Source: Oligoflexia bacterium
GTDB lineage: Bacteria; Bdellovibrionota; Bdellovibrionia; JABDDW01
Length of the DNA: 36,762 nt
Direction of reading: 5' to 3'
Assembly (NCBI GenBank): GCA_034439615.1
Contig: JAWXAT010000007.1
Location: forward strand, 1-36,762
Shown here: in pieces, positions 24,335-32,020 of the stretch
Position numbering within the stretch: the stretch's first letter is position 1
How the letters are laid out: the number at the start of each line of letters is the position of its first letter
Made by a program: the position numbers and the translations under genes
Notes under the pieces: model-generated
Database searches by the model: none
Told to the model about the DNA's origin: nothing
The model's input: only the letters and a program-made list of their open reading frames with translations

Positions 24335-24961
24335 TTACGAATTCATATGTTGTACTTTGTGATGCCCAGAGCAAAGAGTAATAAGGTTTTGTAGTTGATT
24401 TTGACCTCCGTAGCTGATTGGAATCTTATGGTGAATTTCAGTGAACCGTTGATTTTCACATTTTGAGCCATCTTCGTACCGGTGCTGGCATTTATCTTTG
24501 TCTCTGTGAATGACTTGACGTTTTAGTTGACCAGAAATAGCCCTTCTTTGAAATGGAATATCTGCATTTTGAAATAAAATCTTTGTGAAGTTTGATTGAG
24601 TTTTATTTTGTCTGCAATGTTCCGTCTTAAGACGGTTCTTTAGAGGGGTCGCCTCAATTTGCTTCACAGATTTCTCAGAATTCACATCTTCTCGTCTTTG
24701 AGCCTTTTCAATCGGATCATTTTTTTTAAGATACTCACTTAAAACTTTGTCTAATACGTCATTCATTGAAAGATTTTTCTTAGCCTTACGTAATTCAAGA
24801 TCTTGCGCGCGCTTGAGCATTTTATAAACTTTTTCTGAAAAGGCATTTGTTACTTTAAGTGTGTCACCTGAAACGTATTTAGCTTGTTCAATAACAGCCG
24901 CCATGGGCTGAACCTCAATGGCTAATTTAAGCTCAGGGACTAAAAATGCTTTACGCGCCAC
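24335..24961 (-). CDS. HNH endonuclease, probably 5'-truncated
   Basis: The C-terminus is a clear HNH nuclease: CQHR, then GSKCENQ, the catalytic EIHHKIPISYGGQNQLQNL and TLCSGHH in order (about residues 155-205), with Cys pairs for structural zinc. The middle (LKVTNAFSEKVYKMLKRAQDL ending EYLKKNDP) matches the helical part of an HNH family frequent in Bdellovibrio. The first in-frame start is the GTG at 24959-24961. The frame stays open for 52 more codons upstream (to 25117) and still encodes family-like sequence such as YKLGYSSLTDYARRALKLS, but with no ATG, GTG or TTG. So the gene has lost its true start and is likely decaying, or the product is shortened. Confidence 0.75.
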   Translation of the reverse strand: MARKAFLVPELKLAIEVQPMAAVIEQAKYVSGDTLKVTNAFSEKVYKMLKRAQDLELRKAKKNLSMNDVLDKVLSEYLKKNDPIEKAQRREDVNSEKSVKQIEATPLKNRLKTEHCRQNKTQSNFTKILFQNADIPFQRRAISGQLKRQVIHRDKDKCQHRYEDGSKCENQRFTEIHHKIPISYGGQNQLQNLITLCSGHHKVQHMNS

Positions 24962-25321
24962 AGTTACAAAGTTTTGAGCAGTATCATCTGAAAGTTTAAG
25001 TGCTCGCCTGGCATAATCGGTTAAACTTGAATAGCCAAGTTTGTAACAGATTTTATTTTGATCAACTTCGATTGGCGATTTAACACGAGCGGTTTTAAAA
25101 AATACGATGGGTGGAGTTTAAAAAAAATTAATGCAAAGTGAAATTTTCTTAAATCTTTGATGACAGGAGGAGGAGAACAATTAACCGCTGCATGATCCTC
25201 ATGTCAGTTTTTTCGGGGTAAGATCACATGGGAATGGGATGAGTGGGCTAAAATGCAAAATTCCCAATCCTCATACAGAGGTCGAACTCCCACGGCTTAA
25301 GCCTTCAAAATTCAAGACTTT
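24962..25321. other. Gap with start-less HNH extension and a terminator-like hairpin
   Basis: The first 156 bases (24962-25117, minus) continue the HNH frame without a start codon. After the stop at 25118-25120 there is a terminator-like plus-strand structure: TGACAGGAGGA (25161-25171) pairs with TCCTCATGTCA (25196-25206), 10 of 11 positions, followed by GTTTTTTC. No plus-strand gene lies before it. The remaining 110 bases hold nothing I can identify. Confidence 0.55.
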
Positions 25322-25846
25322 GTGTTCAGTTGTACGTGTGGTAAAACTGGTACCATCGACAAAATCCTGATTTCTAAATTAGACGGAAAAGTCGTTCCTC
25401 ACGTGCGTGGTAATGGCGGGCGTGTTTACGCCATCAGTGTAGACACAACGACGGCTTCGAATCTGTATACTCGTCAATATCGGTCCGGTGTTGGAAATAA
25501 TGCTGAAGAGGTTGTGATTTTTCAAGGGGAAGCGGCTCAGCAATTTAAAGATTATTCTGAACGTATAATCGGAGCTCATACGGCTTTAAAGCATCTAAGA
25601 AAAATACAAGTGAGTGATCCTGGATATGTCGTTATTGATGAGTTTACTCGAAATAGAAATACTCTCATTGTTACTAAAGCGCATTTAGCTCCCCTTCCTG
25701 AAAAGGGCGCTGCAGAAATGGGCCGAGTTTGGTTTTGGGACAATAGTGGAAAGGAGCTGAAAAACTATGGTATTTTAATTGGCGAAAGCGTGATTTTGGA
25801 AGGTATTGCGTATGAGCTCGACAAAGCAGGTAAAGCTAAAAAATAA
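25322..25846 (+). CDS. Orphan protein of unknown function, start uncertain
   Basis: Not recognised. The 174-codon frame has normal-looking composition and a full-length feel, but begins with GTG and lacks an ATG; in-frame codons before it run back only to a stop at 25298-25300 and no ribosome-binding site is seen. The N-terminus contains a CTCG motif (Cys-x-Cys) that may be half of a zinc site, followed by a beta-rich segment with GRVYAISVD and many charged residues, and a C-terminal beta part with GRVWFWDNSG and a Lys-rich tail. There is no signal peptide or membrane segment. It may be the 3' part of a longer lost gene. It lies in the accessory patch after tRNA-Leu. Confidence 0.5.
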   Translation: MFSCTCGKTGTIDKILISKLDGKVVPHVRGNGGRVYAISVDTTTASNLYTRQYRSGVGNNAEEVVIFQGEAAQQFKDYSERIIGAHTALKHLRKIQVSDPGYVVIDEFTRNRNTLIVTKAHLAPLPEKGAAEMGRVWFWDNSGKELKNYGILIGESVILEGIAYELDKAGKAKK

Positions 25847-25975
25847 CAAACCATATTTGAAAAAACTTTGTTAGTTATTTCAAGGGATGTTGGCGTTTGT
25901 TGCAATGACGCGAGACCAGGGGTTTATTACCCCCCCGATAACGCGCCATTTCTGTTGCGCAACAGCCATCACTTA

Positions 25976-26113
25976 TCAAGAACAAAAAGAAAAGCGGGCT
26001 ACTGAACACCTTTTGAAGTCCATTTCGTCAGCCTCAACAATTCCAGCGTTTGGATTTTCAAGTGCCCATGCCATTCCAGCTATCACAGCGGGGACAATCG
26101 CGACTATAATCAT
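25976..26113 (-). pseudogene. Homospermidine synthase relic (internal fragment)
   Basis: Reading the minus strand from ATG at 26113, a short frame encodes a stretch that includes WALENPNAGIVEADEMDF followed by KRC, a hallmark near the C-terminus of bacterial homospermidine synthase (in Blastochloris the same region reads WALENPNAGIVEADDLDF). Conservation stops abruptly after the Cys at 26006, where the family continues with a LEVQ.PYLGP segment; the frame here runs into unrelated codons and a stop at 25976. The large NAD-binding part expected upstream is missing. So only about 36 of about 475 residues survive. The intact enzyme makes homospermidine from putrescine. Confidence 0.8.
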
Positions 26114-26181
26114 TCCACGAATGAAAGTGTCCAAATGATTAGTATCAATCAAATAAATATTTATGATTTTAATCGTAACTT

Positions 26182-27750
26182 TTACGGAGCAGGTCGTTTA
26201 ATCTCTGTGAGGTTATCTGTATTTGTTCGCATAACCCAAACACTACGTGGATTTTTACCATCCTGAGCAGTAAAGGCGATTCCAAGATTAGGTATTCGGA
26301 TAAGTTGCATAATGCTCGACCCGCCAGTTTCAGCACCAGTATTATTAGTATTAATATCTTTTACTAGGTTGAAATTAATTCCGTCACTAACGAAAAGTTC
26401 TTCACCGAGTTGATTACTTGTACAAGTTAAATAAAAGCGGCCTTGATCGTCATTAATAAAATTTCTTGTCGAACAATTGTATGCCTCTATATGCGGGTCT
26501 CTCACAAGATTTCTGTAGACCATTGTATTTTGATCCAAAACATTTAGTATTCCATTATGAAACAAGCCATACATTAAGCTTCCACTTTGCGGGTAGTTAA
26601 ATAGTGCATCTGAGGCATAAAGTATGGATGTTCCTTGAGCTGTGCCATCTGATTTCCAAGTTTCAAATTTCTCAATTTTACTTGTAACAACAACGCCATT
26701 AGACACCACATAAGTAGCGACCCTGGTGGAAAAAATTAACGTTTGGTTAAACAGTCTGACTTGAGTTGAATCCGCAATATCATGACTTGTCAGCGAGTAT
26801 GTCACTGGCAAATCAATTACCTTGAGAGCTGAAATGTTAGAAGTCGTGAAGTTAAACTTCCAGATTCCAGATTCCAGATTCCAGATTCCATATTTCACAT
26901 TAACATAATTACTATTGCGCGCATCTTCCTGGGAGATTCCTCCAAAATACAAAGCATCTCCAATGATTACTGGGTTTTGTAGAGCTCGTCCAAGATGTAA
27001 ATCAGATATTTTGACAGAATTAAATGATGAATCCACTCTCATGAGTGATCCTGCTAGTGGATCGCCATTAACACCACCGGCTAGATAATATAAGAATCGG
27101 CTATTTTGTTGTCCTTCTTGAGGAACTATATTTACAGAAGAATATTGCCCAGCTAATTCTACTGTACCTTCAGGAGTTCCATCGGTTCGTAGAAGTTTTT
27201 TGAAGTCATTGTCATTAGTTTTAGTTAGCTGGAACATGAACTGCCCCGCATGGACTAATGCGACATTAAGATCAATAACCTCGTGAACGCCAAACGTTTT
27301 TATAACTGTGACTACGTTATTTTTGTACAAGGAGAGCGAGTGCAAGGGCACGCCGTTAGTTACTGTTACAGATACAACAATGAGTCCAAATGGAGTTGAA
27401 TAAATACCTGAGACTCCATTGGACTTAGCTAATTGTCTTGTGCCAATAGGGGTACCGTCTGATTCGTACAAGATGAATTTGCCGGGTACTTCTCTAATCA
27501 TATTCAAAGCTGTTTGAGAGTTAATCTTTGACATATCGTCTGGAAGAAAATCAGCGAAGTATAGTTTTTGTTCATGATGGGTCAAGTGACTGATCATGCC
27601 AACTTTTGACTGAAAAACAGATGAAGGAACTCCCGGTTGAAATTGACTTTGATTTTTTGATAAATCGCAATTTTGAAACGAGACCATAATCAAAAATGAA
27701 AAGACCATGGTGAGTCCTAGGACTTTGTTCCTTGAAAATAAAAATTTCAT
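26182..27750 (-). CDS. Lipoprotein with DGT-type repeats
   Basis: A 522-residue surface or periplasmic lipoprotein. The signal is FLFSRNKVLGLTMVFSFLIM, with a lipobox SFQNC at about residue 28. The mature part is beta-rich and contains spaced copies of an (E/L)x(S/T)DGTxxGT motif: YESDGTPIGT, LRTDGTPEGT, WKSDGTAQGT and a degenerate FVSDGINF followed by VKDI. This is the ELWxxDGT repeat found in propeller-like surface proteins. The gene carries a tandem 7-bp repeat (26858-26890) in its coding sequence. It starts at ATG, with an ACCTAGAC promoter-like motif about 113 bases before it. Function unknown; it sits inside the accessory patch. Confidence 0.8.
   Translation of the reverse strand: MKFLFSRNKVLGLTMVFSFLIMVSFQNCDLSKNQSQFQPGVPSSVFQSKVGMISHLTHHEQKLYFADFLPDDMSKINSQTALNMIREVPGKFILYESDGTPIGTRQLAKSNGVSGIYSTPFGLIVVSVTVTNGVPLHSLSLYKNNVVTVIKTFGVHEVIDLNVALVHAGQFMFQLTKTNDNDFKKLLRTDGTPEGTVELAGQYSSVNIVPQEGQQNSRFLYYLAGGVNGDPLAGSLMRVDSSFNSVKISDLHLGRALQNPVIIGDALYFGGISQEDARNSNYVNVKYGIWNLESGIWKFNFTTSNISALKVIDLPVTYSLTSHDIADSTQVRLFNQTLIFSTRVATYVVSNGVVVTSKIEKFETWKSDGTAQGTSILYASDALFNYPQSGSLMYGLFHNGILNVLDQNTMVYRNLVRDPHIEAYNCSTRNFINDDQGRFYLTCTSNQLGEELFVSDGINFNLVKDINTNNTGAETGGSSIMQLIRIPNLGIAFTAQDGKNPRSVWVMRTNTDNLTEIKRPAP
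26858..26890 (-). repeat. Tandem 7-bp repeat (TTCCAGA), 4.7 copies, inside a coding region
   Basis: On the plus strand TTCCAGA occurs four times head to tail, then TTCCA. Because seven is not a multiple of three, gain or loss of one copy would shift the reading frame of the lipoprotein. In the present state the frame is open and the repeat encodes part of GIWNLESGIWKF. Confidence 0.9.
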
Positions 27751-27827
27751 TTATTCCTCCGATAATACATACAACATTACCCACGTAATTATTTGGAGAA
27801 AGTTGCCAAAAACTGAAGGGAAATTAA

Positions 27828-27992
27828 TTAAAAATTCTCCCCGCAGGGAGACTTTGTCAGTGGTCTAGGTTTAAGATGCTAGAAGGATTAGACGTTTCGA
27901 AAAACTTGATAGCGCTTGCTTTGACTGTGCCCGCACTTACAGAAGGAAAAGACATTAACAACATTTATGAACTGTTAGTTCTTTACGAATAA
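27828..27992 (+). other. Short open frame in the gap between lipoprotein and SGNH gene
   Basis: The 674-base gap from 27751 to 28424 has no clear complete gene. One short plus-strand frame runs from 27828 to a stop at 27990-27992. It contains ILPAGRLCQWSRFKMLEGL and an ATG at 27876 that would give a 38-residue peptide. It has no visible ribosome-binding site and I do not recognise it. It may be the tail of a lost gene. The ACCTAGAC motif lies inside it on the other strand, so coding use is doubtful. Confidence 0.3.
27863..27870 (-). promoter_or_regulatory. Recurrent ACCTAGAC motif upstream of the lipoprotein
   Basis: On the minus strand this reads AAACCTAGACCACTG, about 113 bases before the ATG of the DGT-repeat lipoprotein. 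It is the same 8-mer, in sense orientation, as at 10356, 36299 and 3781. A promoter or regulator site is inferred. Confidence 0.4.
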
Positions 27993-27996
27993 AGAT

Positions 27997-28218
27997 TCAA
28001 AAACTGCAGGTTCCATCACATTGTGTTGTGCCGTTATAATTAGCCCAACAGAGGCAGGTGTATCCAGGTATCACGACATCCGAAGTGTTATCATCCCCAC
28101 AAGAACTAGGATTGAAGTAGATATCATAACAGCCGACTGTTTTAATTAAATTAGTGCCACAACCATTTGTTCCGGCCTCGACTGCACCTGGAGCAAGGGT
28201 TCGGCTTATTTCTCCGCT
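27997..28218 (-). pseudogene. Cys-rich fragment of a secreted-type protein
   Basis: A 73-codon minus-strand frame bounded by stops at 28219-28221 and 27997-27999 with no ATG, GTG or TTG start. It encodes seven Cys in about 50 residues: GTNGCGTN, VGCYDIYFNPSSCGDD, GYTCLCWANYNGTTQCD and GTCSF. Such spacing suggests a disulphide-rich extracellular module. The remainder of the gene is not visible upstream, so it is likely the surviving 3' end of a larger secreted protein gene. The parent family is not recognised. Confidence 0.45.
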
Positions 28219-28424
28219 CTAATCCACCCCCTATCTTCCCATCGGTAAGGCTATGTTAAAACTTTAGACAAAAGACCTGACAAATTAATTAAATTTTAAC
28301 CTTCTAATTTCATTAAAGAATTTGTGTAACCATTAGAAATTTTACATGAATGCTATACTAACATCAGCTGATCCATAGAATAATTAAGTTTTTAGAATTT
28401 AATTTCACCATGTGTTTTCTCTTT

Positions 28425-29549
28425 CTATAAAGATGTTGTTAAATGTTTAGCAATTTTTGATGTCGCAAGTTCAATTCCCTGAGTATTCCAATGGGTATCG
28501 TCAGGCCAGTATATGTACTGACCTTGTTTATGTCGGCTTTGTGATTCTTTGATAAAATCTGGCAATAAATTAATAACCTGCATACGGCGCCTGATAAGTT
28601 CGCCCTGCAGACTCATCAAATAATGCGAGTTTTTGAGCGGATAATTCTTTGGATTTTTAACCAACGGTGCATAGACAGAATACTTCTCGGGTATTAAAAC
28701 TATAAGTAGTTTTATATTTTTCTCACTTAATAAAATACGAAGCTCATCAAAATATTCTGCCTCGCGAAACAGATCATCAGCTCTCTGATCACCATAACGA
28801 TTTACAGATGAGTCTAGAAATAAAAATGTTTTGCCATTTTGCAGATCAAAAACAGGAACTTTTTCTGCAAACCGATTTGGAAACAATGAAGGAATCAAAA
28901 ATCCTTTTTCAAATTGAGAAAAAATAATTTTAAGTGGGTCGTATGCCCAAAAACTTTTCCAGAAAACATCGATTTTTTGAAAAATATTACTGGCATCAAT
29001 TGTTTTATCCCAACCTGAGATTTCTTCTAATCGGTGATTATGTCGTTCAAGATGAAAATAAATAACAGTTTTAGGAGGGGTCTTTAGATTATCTAAAAGC
29101 CAGTGAAGATATTCTAATTCAAGTTTTCCAGCACCGTCGTATACGTTTTTCCCGATTTTTTTTGTTAATTGAACTGATGGAACCTCACCTTGCGTAACCC
29201 CTTGACCTAAAGCAAATGAATCACCAAAAAGTAGAATTTCATTTTTGCGCGCCCAAACTTCTTGAGTATTACGATATCCCCAGGGGTCGGTCTCAAAAAT
29301 TTCAGAACGCATCTCACATAGATCACGGCGATTAGACATCGTCGCCAAATCTCCACAAATAGCGTCTCTTTGATGTGCAAAATTCGCACGAAACGGGCCC
29401 GTAAGGGCTCGGTTAAGTGAAGCACACTCATATGATCTAGGGCAAAGGGATCGAAACTCCATAAACCGAGGTAAAACCAAGGCGGCAAGTAGAATCAATA
29501 TGACGGTTGCTATGCACCTTGTCAGTGGCAATGAAGCTTTCACGCTCAC
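28425..29549 (-). CDS. SGNH-hydrolase/AlgX-like protein
   Basis: A 374-residue protein with one N-terminal membrane or signal segment (TVILILLAALVLPRF). It carries the two SGNH marks of the AlgX/AlgJ acetyltransferase-like fold: the nucleophile block LLFGDSFALGQGV (about 106-118, Ser111) and, near the C-terminus, DDTHWNTQG with the Asp-His pair (about 354-362). These proteins work in the periplasm on polysaccharide or glycan O-acetylation; the acceptor is unknown and no MBOAT acyl donor gene is adjacent. The start is one of two GTG codons (29549 or 29543) without a good ribosome-binding site. It is divergent from the YfgM-like gene. Confidence 0.8.
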   Translation of the reverse strand: MSVKASLPLTRCIATVILILLAALVLPRFMEFRSLCPRSYECASLNRALTGPFRANFAHQRDAICGDLATMSNRRDLCEMRSEIFETDPWGYRNTQEVWARKNEILLFGDSFALGQGVTQGEVPSVQLTKKIGKNVYDGAGKLELEYLHWLLDNLKTPPKTVIYFHLERHNHRLEEISGWDKTIDASNIFQKIDVFWKSFWAYDPLKIIFSQFEKGFLIPSLFPNRFAEKVPVFDLQNGKTFLFLDSSVNRYGDQRADDLFREAEYFDELRILLSEKNIKLLIVLIPEKYSVYAPLVKNPKNYPLKNSHYLMSLQGELIRRRMQVINLLPDFIKESQSRHKQGQYIYWPDDTHWNTQGIELATSKIAKHLTTSL

Positions 29550-29599
29550 AATGATGGCATTAGCTTAAGCCTGATGCAAGTTACCTTTTGAGTAAAATG

Positions 29600-29628
29600 T
29601 TGACAGATTCAAAGGACTTATCTAATTT
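29600..29628 (+). promoter_or_regulatory. Sigma-70-like promoter for the yfgM-bamB unit
   Basis: TTGACA at 29600-29605 is followed after 17 bases by TAATTT (29623-29628), about 52 bases before the GTG start. The -35 box is perfect and the -10 box is only fair. Its place in the divergent gap supports use as the promoter of the BamB operon. Confidence 0.55.
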
Positions 29629-29680
29629 TTGTAGAAAGTGATTTATAAGCTAAAAACTCGGTTTTGAAAGGATTTAGTAA

Positions 29681-30463
29681 GTGGAAAAATTAACTAAACA
29701 AGATCTCAAATCTCCTGACGTATTTCAATCTAGCGCAAGTCGTTTTACAGAACTAGCTTATAAATTTCGAGCCCCTTTTGTCGGAGCCCTTTCATTGTTG
29801 TTGTTAGCAGGCCTGGGCTGGGCTGGCTACAGCACCTTTCGCGATCATCAAGAAGGCAAAGCCCAAGAAATTCTTTTCAATGCTCAAAGTAAACTCAAAA
29901 CCACCGAAGAAAATTTCATTAAAGCCACCACACCACAAGTACCCCTGAAAGATCCGAAAACTGGAAAGCTATTACCCGTAGTACAAAATAATTTAGTTAA
30001 AGCTTCTGGAAATTTAGAAGCCGACTACAAAGATTCTCTCCCCCTTTATAAAGATGTCATTCAAAAATATCCGTCAAGCCAAGCTGCAGTTTTAGCCTCA
30101 CTTGATCTAGGGCATCTTTACTCACAACATAAAAAATATGACGAAGCCTCAAATGTACTTCAAGGTGCTGTGAAAAATGCTCGTCACCCAGTTACCAAAG
30201 GCTTAGCACTTGATCAATTAGGCGGATCCCTTGAGGCAAAAGGGGATTGCAGTGCTGCCATTTCGCAGTGGGAAAAAGTTGAAAAAGATAAAGACCTTCA
30301 GTTTTTACACGGCTCTTCATTAATTAAAATGGGACTCTGCTATGAAAAATTAAACCAAAACGACAAAGCAGAACAAACCTACCGCCGAGCAGAAACATCA
30401 ACGACCGATGCAGAAGCCGCACGAACAGCAAAAAAGTATTTACGCGTTTTGAAACGGAGCTGA
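29681..30463 (+). CDS. YfgM-like TPR protein, inner-membrane anchored
   Basis: A 260-residue protein with a cytoplasmic head, one membrane helix (about 34-52: FVGALSLLLLAGLGWAGYS) and a periplasmic TPR region. TPR-like helices are seen at LPLYKDVIQKYPSSQAAVLASLDLG (about 124-148), KYDEASNVLQGAV and NDKAEQTYRRAE. This is the architecture of YfgM, which in E. coli links the Sec translocon to periplasmic chaperones and whose gene also precedes bamB. The start is GTG after AAAGGA. One base separates it from bamB. The gene order supports the family assignment more than the sequence alone. Confidence 0.82.
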   Translation: MEKLTKQDLKSPDVFQSSASRFTELAYKFRAPFVGALSLLLLAGLGWAGYSTFRDHQEGKAQEILFNAQSKLKTTEENFIKATTPQVPLKDPKTGKLLPVVQNNLVKASGNLEADYKDSLPLYKDVIQKYPSSQAAVLASLDLGHLYSQHKKYDEASNVLQGAVKNARHPVTKGLALDQLGGSLEAKGDCSAAISQWEKVEKDKDLQFLHGSSLIKMGLCYEKLNQNDKAEQTYRRAETSTTDAEAARTAKKYLRVLKRS

Positions 30464-30464
30464 C

Positions 30465-31604
30465 GTGACCATCAAATTATTAGCAATTTCTTTTTTAATT
30501 TTTGCAAACACTGCGTGCTCTACAACACCCATCGCCAGACAAGCGCGATTTAACGTCGAATGGGTTCGCAGCACTTTGCTCAAAGAAAATTATACTTTTA
30601 GACATTCAGAGCGCACAGCTCCGCTCATTGACGGAAATATTCTCTACCAAGGTAATGGCATTGATGGCCTTGCAGCACTGGATCGCCATTTTGGGCATAC
30701 AATTTGGCGCTTTAACGTTAAAAACGGTATCGAATCAGGCCTTGAATTAAGTGGTGAGCTCCTTTATTTCGGCGGAAGCGATGGGCAATTTTATGCAATT
30801 AATAAAAATTCAGGTAAAGCAGTTTGGACTTTCCCCACACGTATTGAAAATCTCGCTGCTCCGTTAGTTCATGAAGGGTATGTTTATTTTCTCGCAGGCA
30901 ATAACGTTCTCTATGCTCTTGATGCAAAAACCGGAAAACAACTCTGGGTATATAATAGGGGAGACGTAAGTTCTCTCAGTATTCGTGGTGGAGCAAAACC
31001 TGTTCAATATAAAGGGACACTCTACATTGGTTTTGCTGACGGGTATTTAGCTGCCATTAATTCTCGTGATGGAAGTTTAGTTTGGGAGCGAAAACTCAGT
31101 AACAACTTAAAATTCGTTGATGTTGATAGCACAGCAGTAGTTGACGAACAAAGTATCTGGGTTTCTAGTTATGACGGAGCCCTTTTTAGCCTGAGTAGAA
31201 CAGATGGCCAGGTTCAATGGCGTATGGAAGATGGCGGTGCAGTGCCGGTCACCATTGATGGAGAAAATCTTTATTATTCTTCGCTTAGCCAAAATGTCTA
31301 TGCCCTTAATAAAAATACTGGCGTTCAAAAATGGAAATTTGCGTTTGAAGAAAAAAACGGTATTCCCACTCAGCCCGTTTTACATCGCGGTTTAGTAATT
31401 GTTGCGGCCAGTGATGGTGACGTAATGGCGTTAAGTGAACTCAGCGGAAAATTAGTAGCAAAATATCGCCCAGGTGCTGGAGTATTTGCCACCCCTGCTC
31501 TTGACCCCAAAACGGGGCAACTTTACGTTTACAGCAATCAAGCCAATGTTCATTTATTAAAAATTGTTTGGCACAGACCACAAGATGATTGGGAGTGGAA
31601 GTAA
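30465..31604 (+). CDS. bamB: Outer-membrane assembly lipoprotein BamB
   Basis: A 379-residue lipoprotein of the BAM complex that inserts outer-membrane beta-barrel proteins. A short lipoprotein signal ends in the lipobox NTAC (Cys18). The mature part is an eight-bladed PQQ-type propeller: repeats such as GLAALDRHFGHTIWRF, FYAINKNSGKAVWTF, LYALDAKTGKQLWVY, LAAINSRDGSLVWER and VYALNKNTGVQKWKF recur about every 40 residues with the Asp/Asn-x-x-x-Gly-x-x-x-Trp pattern. The start is GTG with GGAG five bases before it. It follows the YfgM-like gene by one base, and its stop overlaps the next ATG (TAATG). Confidence 0.92.
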   Translation: MTIKLLAISFLIFANTACSTTPIARQARFNVEWVRSTLLKENYTFRHSERTAPLIDGNILYQGNGIDGLAALDRHFGHTIWRFNVKNGIESGLELSGELLYFGGSDGQFYAINKNSGKAVWTFPTRIENLAAPLVHEGYVYFLAGNNVLYALDAKTGKQLWVYNRGDVSSLSIRGGAKPVQYKGTLYIGFADGYLAAINSRDGSLVWERKLSNNLKFVDVDSTAVVDEQSIWVSSYDGALFSLSRTDGQVQWRMEDGGAVPVTIDGENLYYSSLSQNVYALNKNTGVQKWKFAFEEKNGIPTQPVLHRGLVIVAASDGDVMALSELSGKLVAKYRPGAGVFATPALDPKTGQLYVYSNQANVHLLKIVWHRPQDDWEWK

Positions 31605-32020
31605 TGCGTCTGCTCTTAATTTGCAGTTGTTTTTTAATCATCAATTGCAGCAGCAAACCCTGCAATAACATTCCTCAACGCCCTGAGCCCTCGCCAACAC
31701 CAGTTCCAACAAGTGATGGAGCTTATGTTGTTCCTAATACAGTTACAAAAACTGAAGAGAAACGACTTCCTTCAATAAATGTATATAAAGGTACGGGCGA
31801 GCTTCAATGTGGAGCGGGGAAAGCAATTCCTATTGAAGATATGCAACACACACTCACCACAAATAAAATTACAATTTACGAATCTAAAACACGTCTTGAT
31901 GGCCTCATGCATATTGCACTTTGCGGCAGCCCAACAGGAAAGATTCATGTGTTTACCATTGCACAACAAGATCTTAAAAAAGCACAGAAGCTTGGCTTCA
32001 AAGAACTTAAGAAACCGTGA
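31604..32020 (+). CDS. Small lipoprotein of unknown function
   Basis: A 138-residue product starting at the ATG that overlaps the bamB stop. The signal MRLLLICSCFLIINC ends in a lipobox with Cys15. A Pro-rich linker follows (RPEPSPTPVPT, about 25-36), then a small beta-rich domain with two further Cys (LQCGAGKA and HIALCGSP) that may form a disulphide. I do not recognise the domain. Its stop overlaps the next gene's ATG (TGATG). Sitting between BamB and a phosphodiesterase-like lipoprotein, it may be an envelope accessory protein. Confidence 0.7.
   Translation: MRLLLICSCFLIINCSSKPCNNIPQRPEPSPTPVPTSDGAYVVPNTVTKTEEKRLPSINVYKGTGELQCGAGKAIPIEDMQHTLTTNKITIYESKTRLDGLMHIALCGSPTGKIHVFTIAQQDLKKAQKLGFKELKKP

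Noticed and set aside
25270-25300. T-arm-like sequence suggesting a tRNA fragment in the gap before 25322
   Set aside because: The stem positions do not pair properly and no other tRNA arm is present.
25887-26138. An 83-codon plus-strand open frame starting at TTG
   Set aside because: It lies antisense to the homospermidine synthase relic, whose strong conservation on the other strand explains the long open frame; it has no ribosome-binding site.
26858-26890. Short repeats as a CRISPR array
   Set aside because: Units are 7 bp, contiguous, without spacers and inside a gene; no cas genes occur in the window.
24250-28424. Attachment-site repeat of the tRNA-Leu 3' end
   Set aside because: I looked for the T-arm/acceptor sequence in the following 4 kb and did not see it, so no att site is claimed.
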